NCBI RefSeq assembly: GCF_034262375.1
Contig: NZ_CP139558.1
Coordinates: 7,006,001-7,070,000, forward strand
Direction: 5' to 3'
From: Mucilaginibacter sabulilitoris
GTDB lineage: Bacteria; Bacteroidota; Bacteroidia; Sphingobacteriales; Sphingobacteriaceae
Length of the DNA: 64,000 nt
The notes under the pieces are model-generated. The model searched no databases, was not told the DNA's origin, and was given only the letters and a program-made list of their open reading frames with translations. Shown here piece by piece: positions 15,669 to 25,032 of this stretch (positions within the stretch are counted from its first letter, which is position 1; every line of letters begins with the position of its first letter). Position numbers and translations under genes: made by a program.

Positions 15669-17114
15669 TCAACACTCCGGCAGGCTGATCGGGATGTTAA
15701 TAGCCAATCCCCCGTCTGATGTTTCCTTGTATTTGGAGTTCATGTCAAGGGCGGTTTGCCACATGGTTTTTACCACGGCATCCAAACTCACCTTGGCCTT
15801 TTCGGGGTTGCTCTGCAAAGCCAGCTGCGAGGCGGTAATAGCCTTAATAGCACCCATGGTATTGCGCTCTATACAAGGGATCTGTACAAGCCCTCCAATC
15901 GGGTCACAGGTGAGGCCCAGGTGATGTTCCATGGCTATTTCGGCGGCCATGAGTACCTGCCGCTGGGTACCGCCCATACACTCGGTTAAAGCCGCCGCAG
16001 CCATCGCGGATGATACCCCGATCTCGGCCTGGCAACCTCCCATAGCCGCCGATATGGTAGCTCCTTTCTTAAATATACTCCCAATCTCCGAAGCCGTAAA
16101 CAAAAACTGAATGATCCTTTGCTCGGTGTTACCTTCGCAAAAAACGATATAATACTGTAAAACAGCGGGTATAACCCCGGCAGCGCCGTTAGTAGGCGCA
16201 GTAACCACCCGGCCAAATGAGGCATTTTCCTCATTTACTGCCAATGCGAAACAGCTTACCCAATCCAGTATATTTTTAAAACCATCGCCGGTTTCCCTGA
16301 TGGCTATTACCCATTCGTCATAATTGGTATAGGTATTATTACCAATGAGTTTGCTGTTAAGTTTAAAAGCCCTACGAGCTACATTGAGGCCTCCGGGAAG
16401 CTGCCCGGTGGTATGGCACCCGCGGTAAATACACTCCTTTATGGCCTTAAAGATATTTAAAACGCCGGTACGTGTTTCCTGTTCGTTACGCCAGGCCAGC
16501 TCGTTCTCCATCACTACTTCTGATATCTTAAGGCCTGTTTTAATGCACCAGTGCAGCAAATCGGCGGCGGTATCAATCGGGAAGGGTAAATCAACCTCCT
16601 GTTTGGTTTGGTTTGAACCGCCTTCCTTGACTACAAAGCCACCGCCAATGGAGTAATAAGTCTCCGAAACCGCCTTGCCGTTATTTAAAAACGCCTGAAA
16701 AGTCACCGCGTTGGGATGAAAAGGTAAACTCTCGTTAAGGAGGAACAGCAGATCGTCGGTAACGGAAAAATTAATCTCCTGTATACCTGCCAGCTGCAAT
16801 TTATGAGTATTGGTAATCGTATTAATTTTAGGAACTATCTGGTCAACTTCAAAAGTAACCGGATCGTCGCCGCTCATACCTAATAGTATGGCAATATCGG
16901 TGCCATGGCCCCGCCCGGTTTTGGCTAATGAGCCATATAGTAGTATTTTAACCTGTTCTACCAATGGCAATAAACCATTCTGTTCAAGACCCTGCGCAAA
17001 CTGTTGTGCTGCCCTCCAGGGGCCAAGGGTATGCGAACTTGACGGCCCAATGCCAATCTTAAACATATCAAATACCGAAATCTGTTCTCTTTGCATCGGG
17101 TCAAAATTAATCAT
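15669..17114 (-). CDS. sdaA: L-serine ammonia-lyase, iron-sulfur type, single chain (481 aa)
   Basis: The enzyme converts L-serine to pyruvate and ammonia with a [4Fe-4S] cluster. The N-terminal beta domain starts SVFDMFKIGIGPSSSHTLGP. The C-terminal alpha domain has APTNGAAGVIPAV and the three cluster cysteines in GGCQAEIG, LTCDPIGG and QIPCIERN. This is the one-polypeptide (SdaA/TdcG) layout. Start 17114 is given; MQREQISVFDMF at 17096 is equally possible. Cytoplasmic, single gene. It is interesting that glyA, the other main serine-consuming gene, lies at the window end, but there is no linkage. Confidence 0.93.
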   Translation of the reverse strand: MINFDPMQREQISVFDMFKIGIGPSSSHTLGPWRAAQQFAQGLEQNGLLPLVEQVKILLYGSLAKTGRGHGTDIAILLGMSGDDPVTFEVDQIVPKINTITNTHKLQLAGIQEINFSVTDDLLFLLNESLPFHPNAVTFQAFLNNGKAVSETYYSIGGGFVVKEGGSNQTKQEVDLPFPIDTAADLLHWCIKTGLKISEVVMENELAWRNEQETRTGVLNIFKAIKECIYRGCHTTGQLPGGLNVARRAFKLNSKLIGNNTYTNYDEWVIAIRETGDGFKNILDWVSCFALAVNEENASFGRVVTAPTNGAAGVIPAVLQYYIVFCEGNTEQRIIQFLFTASEIGSIFKKGATISAAMGGCQAEIGVSSAMAAAALTECMGGTQRQVLMAAEIAMEHHLGLTCDPIGGLVQIPCIERNTMGAIKAITASQLALQSNPEKAKVSLDAVVKTMWQTALDMNSKYKETSDGGLAINIPISLPEC

Positions 17115-17229
17115 AAAATATTATTACCGCTTCGTAATAAATATGCGATGTTGTTACCCTTTTATTTAAATATTTTATATTTTGCAGTAATTAAATAACA
17201 CTAAACCATTTACTTAAACCCCAAAACCA

Positions 17230-17691
17230 ATGGAAAACTATGATCCATCTTCGGCTTCAGCCGGTGCTTTCGCTGCTATTATGGCTGCATGTCTAATTCC
17301 TGCTTTAATTGTCGGGATTATTTCTTTAATCGGGATGTGGAAGGTATACGAAAAAGCCGGCAAACCAGGCTGGGCATGCATCATCCCTATTTATAGCCAC
17401 ATTGTATTACTTGAAATTATTGGCAAGCCAATATGGTGGATATTTTTATTCCTGGTGCCATGCGTAAACATCGTTGTTGCCGTGTGGACACTCAATTTAT
17501 TAAGTAAAAGCTTTGGCCAAAGTGAAGGTTTTACCGTGGGCCTCTTATTACTCCCATTTGTATTCTTCCCTGTATTAGGCTTCGGGAATTATCAATATTT
17601 AGGCCCTTCAGCTAAAGAAGCAGCAGGGTATAAACCATTTAACCCAAACGATTATAAAGATCCCTTTAATAACCAGCCTCCACAGGCCTAA
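17230..17691 (+). CDS. DUF5684-type small membrane protein (153 aa)
   Basis: Three to four hydrophobic segments (about residues 15-38, 50-65, 68-90 and 100-118), the last pair joined by LNLLSKSFGQSEGFTVGLLLLP. The pieces MWKVYEKAGKPGWACIIPIY and LEIIGKPIWW are the hallmark of DUF5684 proteins, often found fused to or near signal-peptidase-like genes. The function is not known. The C-terminal tail is polar with Pro and Asn. Its stop overlaps the next start by 1 bp (TAATG). A TATTTTGC box lies about 45 bases before the start. Confidence 0.82.
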   Translation: MENYDPSSASAGAFAAIMAACLIPALIVGIISLIGMWKVYEKAGKPGWACIIPIYSHIVLLEIIGKPIWWIFLFLVPCVNIVVAVWTLNLLSKSFGQSEGFTVGLLLLPFVFFPVLGFGNYQYLGPSAKEAAGYKPFNPNDYKDPFNNQPPQA

Positions 17692-18056
17692 TGTTGCTAA
17701 ATTATAACACACTACAAATATTTTGCAGCCAGCTGGGCTTTATCCACTGGCTGCAAAGTCATTTGCTCCCCTGTCCTTTTAAGTACCTTACCGGAATTGA
17801 CTGCCCCGGTTGTGGTTTTCAGCGTTCCATAGTAGCCCTTTTACAGGGCGACATGCAAAAAAGCTTCACTTTATATCCACCTGCCATCCCGCTGCTTCTA
17901 TTTTTTGCCTATGGCATCGCCGATAAATATTTAAAGCTGGATACGCCGAAATTCGCGGTTAAAAAAACCTTCTTTATTATCACTGGCAGTATTGTACTGA
18001 TTAGCTACATCATTAAAATGTATGGGCTGTATGAACATTACAGGCTCTCCGCCTGA
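17691..18056 (+). CDS. DUF2752 membrane protein (121 aa)
   Basis: The CPFKYLTGIDCPGCGFQRSI block with its CxxCG core is the diagnostic DUF2752 motif, followed by two transmembrane segments (about residues 62-78 and 90-110). The cysteines hint at metal binding or redox, but no role is established. It is coupled to the DUF5684 gene by a 1-bp overlap. Its 3' end overlaps the convergent RDD gene by 19 bp (18038-18056), so there is no spacer for a terminator. Confidence 0.88.
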   Translation: MLLNYNTLQIFCSQLGFIHWLQSHLLPCPFKYLTGIDCPGCGFQRSIVALLQGDMQKSFTLYPPAIPLLLFFAYGIADKYLKLDTPKFAVKKTFFIITGSIVLISYIIKMYGLYEHYRLSA

Positions 18057-18766
18057 GCACTTATGTGGCTATAATCTTTCACTATGGTTTGCAAAAAAAC
18101 CATGTCGTTCATATCCCTTGGAGACGCTATACCGAGGTGCTCTTTGGTACGCTGTGCCATGTTAAACACAAGCATATTATTACCTGTTCTTGTATAATTT
18201 TGTATAACCTCGGCAATAAGAGCAACATCCTGGTCATTTAACTGGTTTACCTCTTTAAAAACAGGTATATAGCTATCATCTGACGGTCTGAATACCAGGT
18301 TATCCATCTTTGTACGGGGTTGGGTCCTGATCATGGCTGTTCCGGCAGCTATATCACCAATACGCTGCCCGTTTTCGGTAACAATGGCTGATACAAGTGC
18401 GGCCAACCCACCTGTTATGCCAAAATCAATTAACCGTAACAACCAGCGCAACAGGTATTGACCAAATGTCGGCCGGTTACCATTCAGGCTGATCACTTTT
18501 ATTTTGGAAATGCGTTTACCGATACTCTGCCCATTTAAAAACTGCTCGCATATCAGGTCATAAAACACAAAGATCACAGCTACGATAATAAAATACGCGC
18601 TAACACCAACATCACCAACCCGGTTAGCCGCTAAAACAAATCCAATGATCCACAGCGGTACAAAAACCAGGTAATCAAGCAATTTTGCTACTATGCGTTC
18701 GCCAAGCCCTGCTATTTCGTAGTCAATATCAATATTTTGGGTAGTATGTACCTTTATTGTTTGCAT
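18038..18766 (-). CDS. RDD-family membrane protein (242 aa)
   Basis: The N-terminal part has the RDD pattern (LGERIVAKLLDYLVF with the R..D signature; membrane segments about residues 20-38, 45-62 and 105-125) and the family words NGQSIGKRISKIKVI and GRDI-like GQRIGDIAAGTAMI. The C-terminal 70 residues are soluble. The frame is open to 18793, but the ATG at 18766 (MQTIKVHTTQN) matches family starts, and two -7 boxes (18772-18779, 18791-18798) would lie inside or across the longer version. It is divergent from the SpoIIM-MoxR operon and in related genomes usually belongs to the same cluster. Its role is unknown. Confidence 0.88.
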   Translation of the reverse strand: MQTIKVHTTQNIDIDYEIAGLGERIVAKLLDYLVFVPLWIIGFVLAANRVGDVGVSAYFIIVAVIFVFYDLICEQFLNGQSIGKRISKIKVISLNGNRPTFGQYLLRWLLRLIDFGITGGLAALVSAIVTENGQRIGDIAAGTAMIRTQPRTKMDNLVFRPSDDSYIPVFKEVNQLNDQDVALIAEVIQNYTRTGNNMLVFNMAQRTKEHLGIASPRDMNDMVFLQTIVKDYSHISAQAESL

Positions 18767-18771
18767 CTGAT

Positions 18772-18798
18772 CAAAGATATATTTGTTATTCAAAAATA
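18772..18798 (-). promoter_or_regulatory. Two candidate -7 boxes before the RDD gene
   Basis: TATCTTTG (18772-18779) and TATTTTTG (18791-18798) on the minus strand both fit TAnnTTTG. The nearer one would give an almost leaderless transcript from 18766. Confidence 0.4.
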
Positions 18799-18854
18799 TG
18801 ATTGCATATTAAATTTTTGTGAGTATTTTAAACAAAAAAATAACTACGGTAAAA

Positions 18855-19832
18855 ATGCGTGAGGCGCTGTTTATTAAACAAGGTACAGAAAAGTGGAAGG
18901 AGTATGAGAATAAAAAAACGCATAATCCTGATGAACTTGCAGAAGCATTTATAGCTATAACTGATGACCTGGCCTACGCCAAAACCTTCTATCCAAAATC
19001 AAATACTACCAAATATTTAAATGGCCTGGCGGCAGGTTTCCATCAGTCCATCTATAAAAACAAAAAGGAAAAAACCAGCCGGTTCGTTACTTTTTGGCGG
19101 GATGAACTTCCGCTTATATTTTACCAATACCGCAAGCAGTTACTTTACTCATTTTTGTTTTTCATCGTTTTTGTGCTGATGGGCGTTCTGTCGGCCAAAT
19201 ACGACAACAACTTTGTAAAACTGATCATGGGTGATGATTATGTAAACATGACCAATGATAACATTGCTAAAGGCGATCCTTTTGGCGTGTATAAGCAAGG
19301 GTCCTCTACCCTGATGTTTTTGCAAATTGCCATTAACAATGTGAAAGTGGCCCTTATATTTTTTGTATTGGGTATGCTTTTTTCTGTAGGCACTTTATTT
19401 GTAAGCCTACAAAACGGTATCATGCTGGGCTCCTTCCAATACTATTTTTTTAGCAAGGGATTGGGCTGGCAATCGATACTGGTAATATGGATACATGGTA
19501 CTTTAGAAATATCATCATTTATAATTGCCGGCGCCGCGGGTTTAATACTTGGTAACAGCCTGCTTTTTCCAAAAACGTATACGCGCCTGGTGTCTTTAAA
19601 AAACGGCGCCCGGGATGGCTTAAAAATAAGCATAGGTATAATACCTATTATTTTAACGGCTGCATTTTTTGAAAGCTTTGTAACCCGGCATACCGAGATG
19701 CCTGTTTGGCTCAGTATTTCTATATTAGCAGCATCATTGGTGTTTATGATATGGTACGTGATATTATATCCTAAACATATTAATAAAAAAACAAACCTAA
19801 ACAAACCTTATACTGATGAAACAACCGATTGA
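18855..19832 (+). CDS. Stage II sporulation protein M-like membrane protein (325 aa)
   Basis: A SpoIIM-family (DUF95) integral membrane protein. The family-typical start MREALFIKQGTEKWKEYE begins at 18855. A GTG at 18819 would add 12 poorly conserved residues, so I prefer the ATG. Cytoplasmic helical N-terminus to about residue 95, then six membrane segments, with FVLGMLFSVGTLFVSLQNG and WIHGTLEISSFIIAGAAG as the conserved SpoIIM core (EISS motif). The organism group does not sporulate, so the role differs from that in Bacillus. First gene of the plus-strand SpoIIM-to-DUF58 operon; it overlaps the next gene by 17 bp. Confidence 0.9.
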   Translation: MREALFIKQGTEKWKEYENKKTHNPDELAEAFIAITDDLAYAKTFYPKSNTTKYLNGLAAGFHQSIYKNKKEKTSRFVTFWRDELPLIFYQYRKQLLYSFLFFIVFVLMGVLSAKYDNNFVKLIMGDDYVNMTNDNIAKGDPFGVYKQGSSTLMFLQIAINNVKVALIFFVLGMLFSVGTLFVSLQNGIMLGSFQYYFFSKGLGWQSILVIWIHGTLEISSFIIAGAAGLILGNSLLFPKTYTRLVSLKNGARDGLKISIGIIPIILTAAFFESFVTRHTEMPVWLSISILAASLVFMIWYVILYPKHINKKTNLNKPYTDETTD

Positions 19833-20700
19833 GCTTAGACGCATCCGCGATTTTGGCGAAATTATTAATGACACCTTTACTTTTTTAAAAGAAAATTTCA
19901 AACCGCTTTTTACGTGCCTGTTTGCCTTATGTGGTTTTTTTGTACTTGCAGGAGCCGCTACAACGGCACTTACTCAAACAAACACGATGAATATGTATGC
20001 CACTAAGTTTGATACAAACTCATACCAGGCAGCAAGCCCATTTATATCATATGTAGTAAGCGCCATTTTTAATGCCATTGTAATTGTATTTGGGCAATTA
20101 AGTATCTACCTCACTACTTTATGCTATATATCGGTATATCTTGAAAAAAAAGATGGCAAGCCAACCCTTACCGAAGTATGGGGATATTTTAAATATTACT
20201 TTCTACGCATACTCGGCAGCGGCTTTCTGATAACGCTTTTATGCTTCGTGGGCTTTTTAATGTGTATTCTTCCCGGCGTTTATCTCATGACGGTGATGTA
20301 CCTGGTATTTCCCATTATTGTTATGGAAAATACATCATTCAGATACGCGTTCAACAAAAGCTTCACCCTAATAAAAGACAACTGGTGGACGGTATTTGGT
20401 ATTTTATTTGTCATTACGCTAATTGTGGGCGTATTAGGTTCATTTGCAAGTGTGCCACTAAGTATTATTGTAGCAGCCAAAGCGTTTCTGTCGCTAAAAA
20501 GTTTTGCTTTGCCGCTCGTAATATTGTTTAGCCTGATGCAAAATATTTTAATGCTTGCCTACTGTTTAGTGGCTATAGCTATTGCCATGTGCTACTTTAG
20601 TCTTTCCGAACAAAAAGAGGGTCTCGGTATACTGAGCCGGATGGATGCTTTTGGTAAAAATACCGACAATAGCACCGATTTGCCTGCCGAACAATATTAA
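19816..20700 (+). CDS. Multi-pass membrane protein of the MoxR-linked cluster (294 aa)
   Basis: About six hydrophobic segments (residues near 32-50, 75-105, 135-160, 165-178, 192-220 and 230-262). The style is of the glycerophosphodiester-phosphodiesterase membrane-domain or DUF7847-like proteins found beside RDD and SpoIIM genes. The start LRRIRDFGEIINDTFTFLKENFKPLF is typical of these. No catalytic motif. It begins inside the 3' end of the SpoIIM gene and ends 4 bases before the DUF4129 gene, so it is in the operon. Function unknown. Confidence 0.75.
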   Translation: MKQPIELRRIRDFGEIINDTFTFLKENFKPLFTCLFALCGFFVLAGAATTALTQTNTMNMYATKFDTNSYQAASPFISYVVSAIFNAIVIVFGQLSIYLTTLCYISVYLEKKDGKPTLTEVWGYFKYYFLRILGSGFLITLLCFVGFLMCILPGVYLMTVMYLVFPIIVMENTSFRYAFNKSFTLIKDNWWTVFGILFVITLIVGVLGSFASVPLSIIVAAKAFLSLKSFALPLVILFSLMQNILMLAYCLVAIAIAMCYFSLSEQKEGLGILSRMDAFGKNTDNSTDLPAEQY

Positions 20701-20704
20701 GTGT

Positions 20705-21436
20705 ATGCCCAAGCTGCTATTTACATTTTTTTTTAGCCTGATAGCCGGTCTACTTTTTTCAGTGCACGCAACAGCGCCGGTTAAAAAAGCCCCCGCTAGG
20801 TTGCATGTTGACAGTTCTGAAATAGTGGTAAAAAGCTTTAACATAAAGGCGCTAAAGGCATATCATAACGACAAGAATTTCAATTACAACGGAGCAGCGC
20901 TGGGCGAAGCATCCGCGTGGGACAGGTTTTGGGATTACATCTGGAATAAGCTTTTCAGCAAGCTTGGCAATAGCCCGTTAGCCGGTGCGATTATCAAATA
21001 TACATTTCTGGTTATTGCCATCGGTTTGCTGGTATATTTTATTTTCAGGCTCATGGGCATGGATGCCATTAAATTATTACAGGGCGAAGCCCGCAAAACC
21101 AGCCTTACCTATACCGAATCGCTTGAGAATATTCATGAGCTGAATTTTGACAGCGAGATAGAGAAAGCGATATCGCAGCATAATTACAGACTGGCTGTGC
21201 GTTTGCTTTACTTAAGATGCTTAAAACAGCTGAGTGATAATAATCTGATACACTGGCAAATTGATAAAACCAATTCGGCATATGTACATGAGCTTAATGA
21301 TGCATCTCAACGACAGGCATTTTCGCTACTTACCCGCCAGTTTGAATATGTATGGTATGGCGGTTTTACCATTGATGGTACAGCATTTCAAAATATAAAC
21401 CAACTGTTTCAAAACTTTAAAAAGCAGCTGCCATGA
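20705..21436 (+). CDS. DUF4129 domain protein (243 aa)
   Basis: A signal peptide (KLLFTFFFSLIAGLLFSVHA) leads to a short exported region. One membrane segment follows (about residues 95-118, FLVIAIGLLVYFIFRLMG), then a helical cytoplasmic DUF4129 domain with LAVRLLYLRCLKQL, W-x-IDKTNSAYVHEL and FEYVWYGGFTID, the last being the usual YxxYG-type ending. The ATG at 20705 is chosen because an upstream open frame lies inside the previous gene and would put the signal peptide internally. It overlaps the next gene by 4 bp. DUF4129 proteins occur with MoxR and DUF58 but have no assigned activity. Confidence 0.87.
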   Translation: MPKLLFTFFFSLIAGLLFSVHATAPVKKAPARLHVDSSEIVVKSFNIKALKAYHNDKNFNYNGAALGEASAWDRFWDYIWNKLFSKLGNSPLAGAIIKYTFLVIAIGLLVYFIFRLMGMDAIKLLQGEARKTSLTYTESLENIHELNFDSEIEKAISQHNYRLAVRLLYLRCLKQLSDNNLIHWQIDKTNSAYVHELNDASQRQAFSLLTRQFEYVWYGGFTIDGTAFQNINQLFQNFKKQLP

Positions 21437-22623
21437 AAGATCTGAAGATTTATCTCATTTCGGCTACAACGCTTTTTATAATTTATGTAGTAGCTAATGT
21501 AAACCGACCCAAACCGGTTAACTGGGCCGAAACATTTAGTAACAAGGATAAAATTCCCTTTGGCACTTATATTATATATGACCGGGTTAAGGACCTGTTT
21601 CCTGGCGCTGTTATTACCTCGCAGCGTCAGCCCATATATAATGTACTTACCGATAATGCCGCAAACCAGGCATCATACATTATAATATGTTACGCAATTA
21701 ATCCATCAAAAACCGATTATGGGCAACTGGTGAAATATATTAAGCAGGGTAATGATATATTTATTGCTGCAAATAGTTTTGGCAGCCTATTTGAAAAAAA
21801 TCTGGGTATTGATACCAAAACCAATCTTAATATACAGCAGGAAAATACTCCCGTAAAGTTTCTTAATCCGGCGTTACAATCACCAACAGAATATCTTGTT
21901 GATAAAGGTGCGGGCAACTATTATTTTAATAAACTCGATACCACAAAGGCTATTGTTTTAGGGAACAATGCTAACAAGATGGCTAACTTTATTAAGTACC
22001 GCTTTGGCAAAGGCAATTTGTATTTAATGACCAACCCTAAAATGTTGAGCAACTACAGCTTGCTTACTCCGCAGGGAGCCCTATACGCTGCCACTGTTTT
22101 ATCGTACGTAAAAAACACCAAACAAATTATCTGGGACGAATACTACACCCAGGGATCGGGTGAGGCGGAATCGCCGATGAGGGTATTTTTAAATAACCCG
22201 CAATTACAATGGGCATATTATATTGCTATTTTTAGCTTGCTCGGTTTTGTGTTATTTGAGATAAAACGCCGTCAACGCATTATTCCGGTAATAGAACCGC
22301 TTACAAACTCCACTTTAGATTTTGTTACCGTTGTTGGCCAGGTTTATTACGAAAAACACGACAATATCAATATTGCCCATAAAAAAGTGCTTTACCTGCT
22401 GGGGCATTTCAGAGAATATTATCACCTGAAAACCACCAAACTTGATAACGAATTTGCAGATGTACTCGCTCAGAAAACAGGCATTGACAGTAAGTTTGCG
22501 GTAGAACTTATTAATACCATCAACTTTATCACTGTACAGACACAGGTTACTGATAGTCAATTAATTCAATTCAATAAACTGATAGAAAATTTTTACAATC
22601 AATCCGGATATAATGGAAAATGA
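21433..22623 (+). CDS. DUF4350 domain protein (396 aa)
   Basis: N-terminal membrane anchor (about residues 5-22), an exported DUF4350 domain with a glutamine-amidotransferase-like layout (IICYAIN...LVKYIKQGNDIFIAANSFG, then YRFGKGNLYLMTNPKMLSNY and IIWDEYYTQG), a second membrane segment (about residues 256-272, YYIAIFSLLGFVLFEI), and a helical C-terminal part. No intact catalytic cysteine is apparent, so the domain probably binds rather than cleaves. It overlaps DUF4129 by 4 bp and MoxR by 11 bp: translational coupling is likely. It acts at the inner membrane. Function unknown. Confidence 0.85.
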   Translation: MKDLKIYLISATTLFIIYVVANVNRPKPVNWAETFSNKDKIPFGTYIIYDRVKDLFPGAVITSQRQPIYNVLTDNAANQASYIIICYAINPSKTDYGQLVKYIKQGNDIFIAANSFGSLFEKNLGIDTKTNLNIQQENTPVKFLNPALQSPTEYLVDKGAGNYYFNKLDTTKAIVLGNNANKMANFIKYRFGKGNLYLMTNPKMLSNYSLLTPQGALYAATVLSYVKNTKQIIWDEYYTQGSGEAESPMRVFLNNPQLQWAYYIAIFSLLGFVLFEIKRRQRIIPVIEPLTNSTLDFVTVVGQVYYEKHDNINIAHKKVLYLLGHFREYYHLKTTKLDNEFADVLAQKTGIDSKFAVELINTINFITVQTQVTDSQLIQFNKLIENFYNQSGYNGK

Positions 22624-23641
22624 GAATTTTGGAAAAGAAATCGATCTGAATAAATCCAGTATCGAAGGGAATGAGGGCTTTGAAAAAAGAACCGACCTGA
22701 GTAAGCTCAGCACCGCGGTTGATCAAATAAAAAACACGCTTGCCAAAATCATTGTGGGCCAGCATGAATCAATAGACTTACTGATTGCCGGCATACTGGC
22801 CGACGGGCATATTTTAATTGAAGGCGTACCGGGAGTAGCCAAAACGCTTACCGCAAAGCTCATTTCAAAAGCTATTGACGCACATTACTCACGCATCCAG
22901 TTCACTCCCGACCTGATGCCTTCAGATATATTGGGCACCTCGGTATTTAATCCTAAAAGCACCGAGTTTGAATTTAAACAGGGGCCTATATTTGGTAATA
23001 TCATCCTGATAGATGAAATAAACCGGGCGCCTGCCAAAACCCAATCGGCTTTATTTGAGGTAATGGAAGAGCGCCAGGTTACTATTGACGGGCATACCTA
23101 TAAAATGCAGGAACCCTTTACCGTACTGGCTACCCAGAACCCGGTTGAACAAGAAGGTACTTATCGCCTGCCCGAAGCCCAGTTAGATAGGTTTTTGTTT
23201 AAGGTAGAAATTAAATATCCGTCACTTGAAGAAGAAATAGCGATTATAACACAGCAGCACCAGCAAAAAACAACCGATCAGCTGAGCCATATACAACCGG
23301 TTTTATCAGCCGCCGACGTTATTGCCCTACGCCAGCAGGTTAGAGCATTACATGTAGAAGCTAAACTGCTTGAATTTACTGCCCGGATCATTTTCGAAAG
23401 CCGCAATAATAAATCATTATATCTTGGTGGCTCGCCGCGAGCTTCGCTGGCCATGATCAATGCTGCCAAAGCACTGGCAGCCATTAAAGGTCGCGACTTT
23501 GTGACACCCGAAGATATAATATATGTAGCAGCGCCTGTTTTAAGGCACCGTATTATGCTTACTCCCGATAAAGAAATGGAAGGCGTGAGCCCGGACGATG
23601 TGGTAGCTCAAATTATACAGAAAATTGAAATACCACGATAA
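22613..23641 (+). CDS. MoxR-family AAA+ ATPase (342 aa)
   Basis: MoxR ATPases act as chaperones that activate or assemble partner proteins. Walker A is GVPGVAKT (about residues 76-83, with A where the classic P-loop has G, usual in this subgroup). Walker B is IILIDEINRAPAKTQ, followed by the family motif ALFEVMEERQVTIDG, sensor-1 block LATQNPVEQEGTY, and the arginine-rich LPEAQLDRF. The lid contains GGSPRASLAMINAAKALA. The first 30 residues are polar and variable. Coupled to the DUF4350 gene upstream and 9 bp before the DUF58 gene, which by analogy with other MoxR systems is its likely partner. Confidence 0.93.
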   Translation: MENENFGKEIDLNKSSIEGNEGFEKRTDLSKLSTAVDQIKNTLAKIIVGQHESIDLLIAGILADGHILIEGVPGVAKTLTAKLISKAIDAHYSRIQFTPDLMPSDILGTSVFNPKSTEFEFKQGPIFGNIILIDEINRAPAKTQSALFEVMEERQVTIDGHTYKMQEPFTVLATQNPVEQEGTYRLPEAQLDRFLFKVEIKYPSLEEEIAIITQQHQQKTTDQLSHIQPVLSAADVIALRQQVRALHVEAKLLEFTARIIFESRNNKSLYLGGSPRASLAMINAAKALAAIKGRDFVTPEDIIYVAAPVLRHRIMLTPDKEMEGVSPDDVVAQIIQKIEIPR

Positions 23642-23650
23642 TATATCGCT

Positions 23651-24997
23651 GTGAAAAATATTATCAGCCTTTTTTATAAAAACCTCTTTTTAACCAACCG
23701 CTTGTTTGCAGCGCTGGCTTGCAGCGTTGTGCTGTTTTTGTTCGATTTCTTTTTTCCGTGGATGGGGATTATTCCCGAGCTGGTATTTTGGGCGCTGATA
23801 GTATTGGTTATTATTGATATGCTGTTGCTATATAAACCGGCCAAAGGTGTGTTTGCCAGACGGCATGCCCCCGAACGATTGAGCAACAGCGATAATAACG
23901 AGCTGGGCGTATATATTGAAAACCTGTACACCTTTAATGTAAGCGTGGGTATTATTGATGAAATACCTTTTCAGTTTCAAAAGCGCGATGTTTGGTTTAA
24001 AACTGCTTTAGAGCCCCGGGAGCGCAAACTGATCAACTATATATTGCGCCCAACCCGGCGTGGCGAATATGAATTTGGTGATATCAGGGTTTATGTTAAA
24101 TCGCCATTAGGCTTAATAAGACGGCGTTATAATTTTGATCAGGCCGAAACATTGCCGGTGTATCCTTCCTTTTTGCAGATGCGTAAATACGAGCTGATGG
24201 CTATATCAAACCGGCTTACCGACATTGGCATAAAAAAAATGAGGAGGATTGGGCATAGCCTTGAGTTTGAGCAGGTAAAAACCTATGTTACCGGCGATGA
24301 CTACCGTACCATTAACTGGAAAGCCACCGCAAGACAGGGCAACTTAATGGTAAACTCCTATACCGACGAAAAATCACAGCATGTATATAGCATAATTGAC
24401 AAATCAAGGGCCATGAAAATGCCTTTTGAAGGATTAAGTCTGTTAGATTATGCTATAAATGCCAGTTTGGTACTATCAAACGTGGCATTGTTAAAGGAGG
24501 ACAAAGCGGGTTTGATCACTATATCTGAAAAACTGGGGGCTGTAGTCCCCGCCGACAGGCGCCCGGCACATCTCAACAAGATATTGGAAGTTTTATACAA
24601 AGAGAAAACACGATACCTGGAAACCGATATGGAGATGCTGTACGCTACCATTCGTAAAGTAATTAAACAGCGTAGCCTGGTAGTGTTTTTTACCAACTTT
24701 GAAAGTTTGAATGCCTTGCAGCGGCAATTACCCTTCTTGAGAAGGATAGCCAAATATCATTTACTTCTGGTAGTTTTCTTTGAAAATACCGAACTCAAAA
24801 CGCTGAGTGAAATGCCAGCGGCTGATGTTGAGGGTATTTACATCAAAACCATAGCCGAGAAATTTGCCTATGATAAAAAACTTATTGTAAAGGAACTGTC
24901 CAGGCATGGTATACAGTCTATTTTAAGCGCACCGCAAAATCTTACTGTTAATACCATTAACCGCTACCTGGAAATAAAGGCCAAACAGAAAATATAA
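23651..24997 (+). CDS. DUF58 domain protein (448 aa)
   Basis: Starts at GTG. Two membrane segments (about residues 15-32 and 38-58), a beta-rich region with the RGEYEFGDIRVYVKSPLGL motif, then the DUF58 signature GDDYRTINWKATARQGNLMVNSY (written here in part: GDDYRTINWKATARQ), and a VWA-like C-terminal half. The metal site DxSxS reads DKSRAM here, so only the first two residues remain. Full metal-ion-dependent adhesion may be lost. Such proteins pair with MoxR ATPases in nearly all genomes. Inner membrane with the VWA-like part in the cytoplasm is likely. Confidence 0.9.
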   Translation: MKNIISLFYKNLFLTNRLFAALACSVVLFLFDFFFPWMGIIPELVFWALIVLVIIDMLLLYKPAKGVFARRHAPERLSNSDNNELGVYIENLYTFNVSVGIIDEIPFQFQKRDVWFKTALEPRERKLINYILRPTRRGEYEFGDIRVYVKSPLGLIRRRYNFDQAETLPVYPSFLQMRKYELMAISNRLTDIGIKKMRRIGHSLEFEQVKTYVTGDDYRTINWKATARQGNLMVNSYTDEKSQHVYSIIDKSRAMKMPFEGLSLLDYAINASLVLSNVALLKEDKAGLITISEKLGAVVPADRRPAHLNKILEVLYKEKTRYLETDMEMLYATIRKVIKQRSLVVFFTNFESLNALQRQLPFLRRIAKYHLLLVVFFENTELKTLSEMPAADVEGIYIKTIAEKFAYDKKLIVKELSRHGIQSILSAPQNLTVNTINRYLEIKAKQKI

Positions 24998-25032
24998 GTT
25001 AAAAGAAACTTTAAACAATTTAATATCAGAAT

